Assembly (NCBI GenBank): GCA_002398515.1
Contig: DGZL01000061.1
Coordinates: 1-6,998 of the forward strand
Length of the DNA: 6,998 nucleotides
DNA from: Firmicutes bacterium UBA4981
Lineage (GTDB): Bacteria; Bacillota; SHA-98; UBA4971
Direction of reading: 5' to 3'
The position numbers and the translations under genes are program-made. Under the pieces are notes generated by a model. That model ran no database searches. It was not told the origin of the DNA and worked only from the letters and a program-made list of their open reading frames with translations. How positions within the stretch are numbered: position 1 is the first letter of the stretch; every line of letters starts with the position of its first letter. Below, piece by piece: positions 6,925 through 6,998 of the stretch.

Positions 6925-6998
6925 ATTCCTTCTATTTAATGAAATTTTGTCAGATTAATATGATTTGGAAATCCGCATTCGCTTTCGGACGTGTAGAA

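Overview
The window holds a single co-oriented gene cluster read right to left on the minus strand. In transcription order it encodes a LacI-family repressor, two CUT1-type sugar ABC permeases (MalF-like, then MalG-like), a secreted sugar-binding protein, and a GH116 glycoside hydrolase (the GBA2 / bacterial beta-glucosidase family). Gaps between genes are 20, 3, 155 and 54 bp, and every gene has a purine-rich Shine-Dalgarno sequence. This looks like one operon for uptake and hydrolysis of a glycoside.

Region by region: 1-195 is flanking DNA with no recognisable gene and no clear terminator. 196-2463 is the GH116 enzyme. 2518-3783 is the binding protein, with its start re-chosen from a strong Shine-Dalgarno. 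3784-3938 is the only sizeable gap inside the operon and may carry an internal promoter or RNA element. 3939-4829 and 4833-5759 are the two permeases. 5780-6802 is the repressor, starting at GTG. 6803-6998 is the promoter region, where a near-perfect 24-bp palindrome with a central CG overlaps the best -10 element.

Proposed working: the repressor binds the palindrome and shuts off its own operon until a sugar ligand releases it. The binding protein captures a short glycoside outside the cytoplasmic membrane and the two permeases bring it in. They need an ATPase that is not encoded here. The GH116 enzyme has no signal peptide, so it would split the imported glycoside in the cytoplasm. The exact sugar (beta-glucoside, beta-xyloside or other) cannot be read from the sequence.

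The organism is a bacterium with mid-range GC content and strong AGGAGG-type ribosome binding sites. The binding protein has an ordinary signal peptide without a lipobox, which leans towards a cell with an outer membrane rather than a classical Gram-positive. The phylum cannot be fixed; Armatimonadota or a deep or diderm Bacillota lineage are guesses only. I see no mobile element, RNA gene, CRISPR array or defence system. This is a coherent carbohydrate locus rather than a clearly new kind of system; its most interesting points are the GH116-transporter pairing, the predicted operator, and the late, separately led binding-protein gene.
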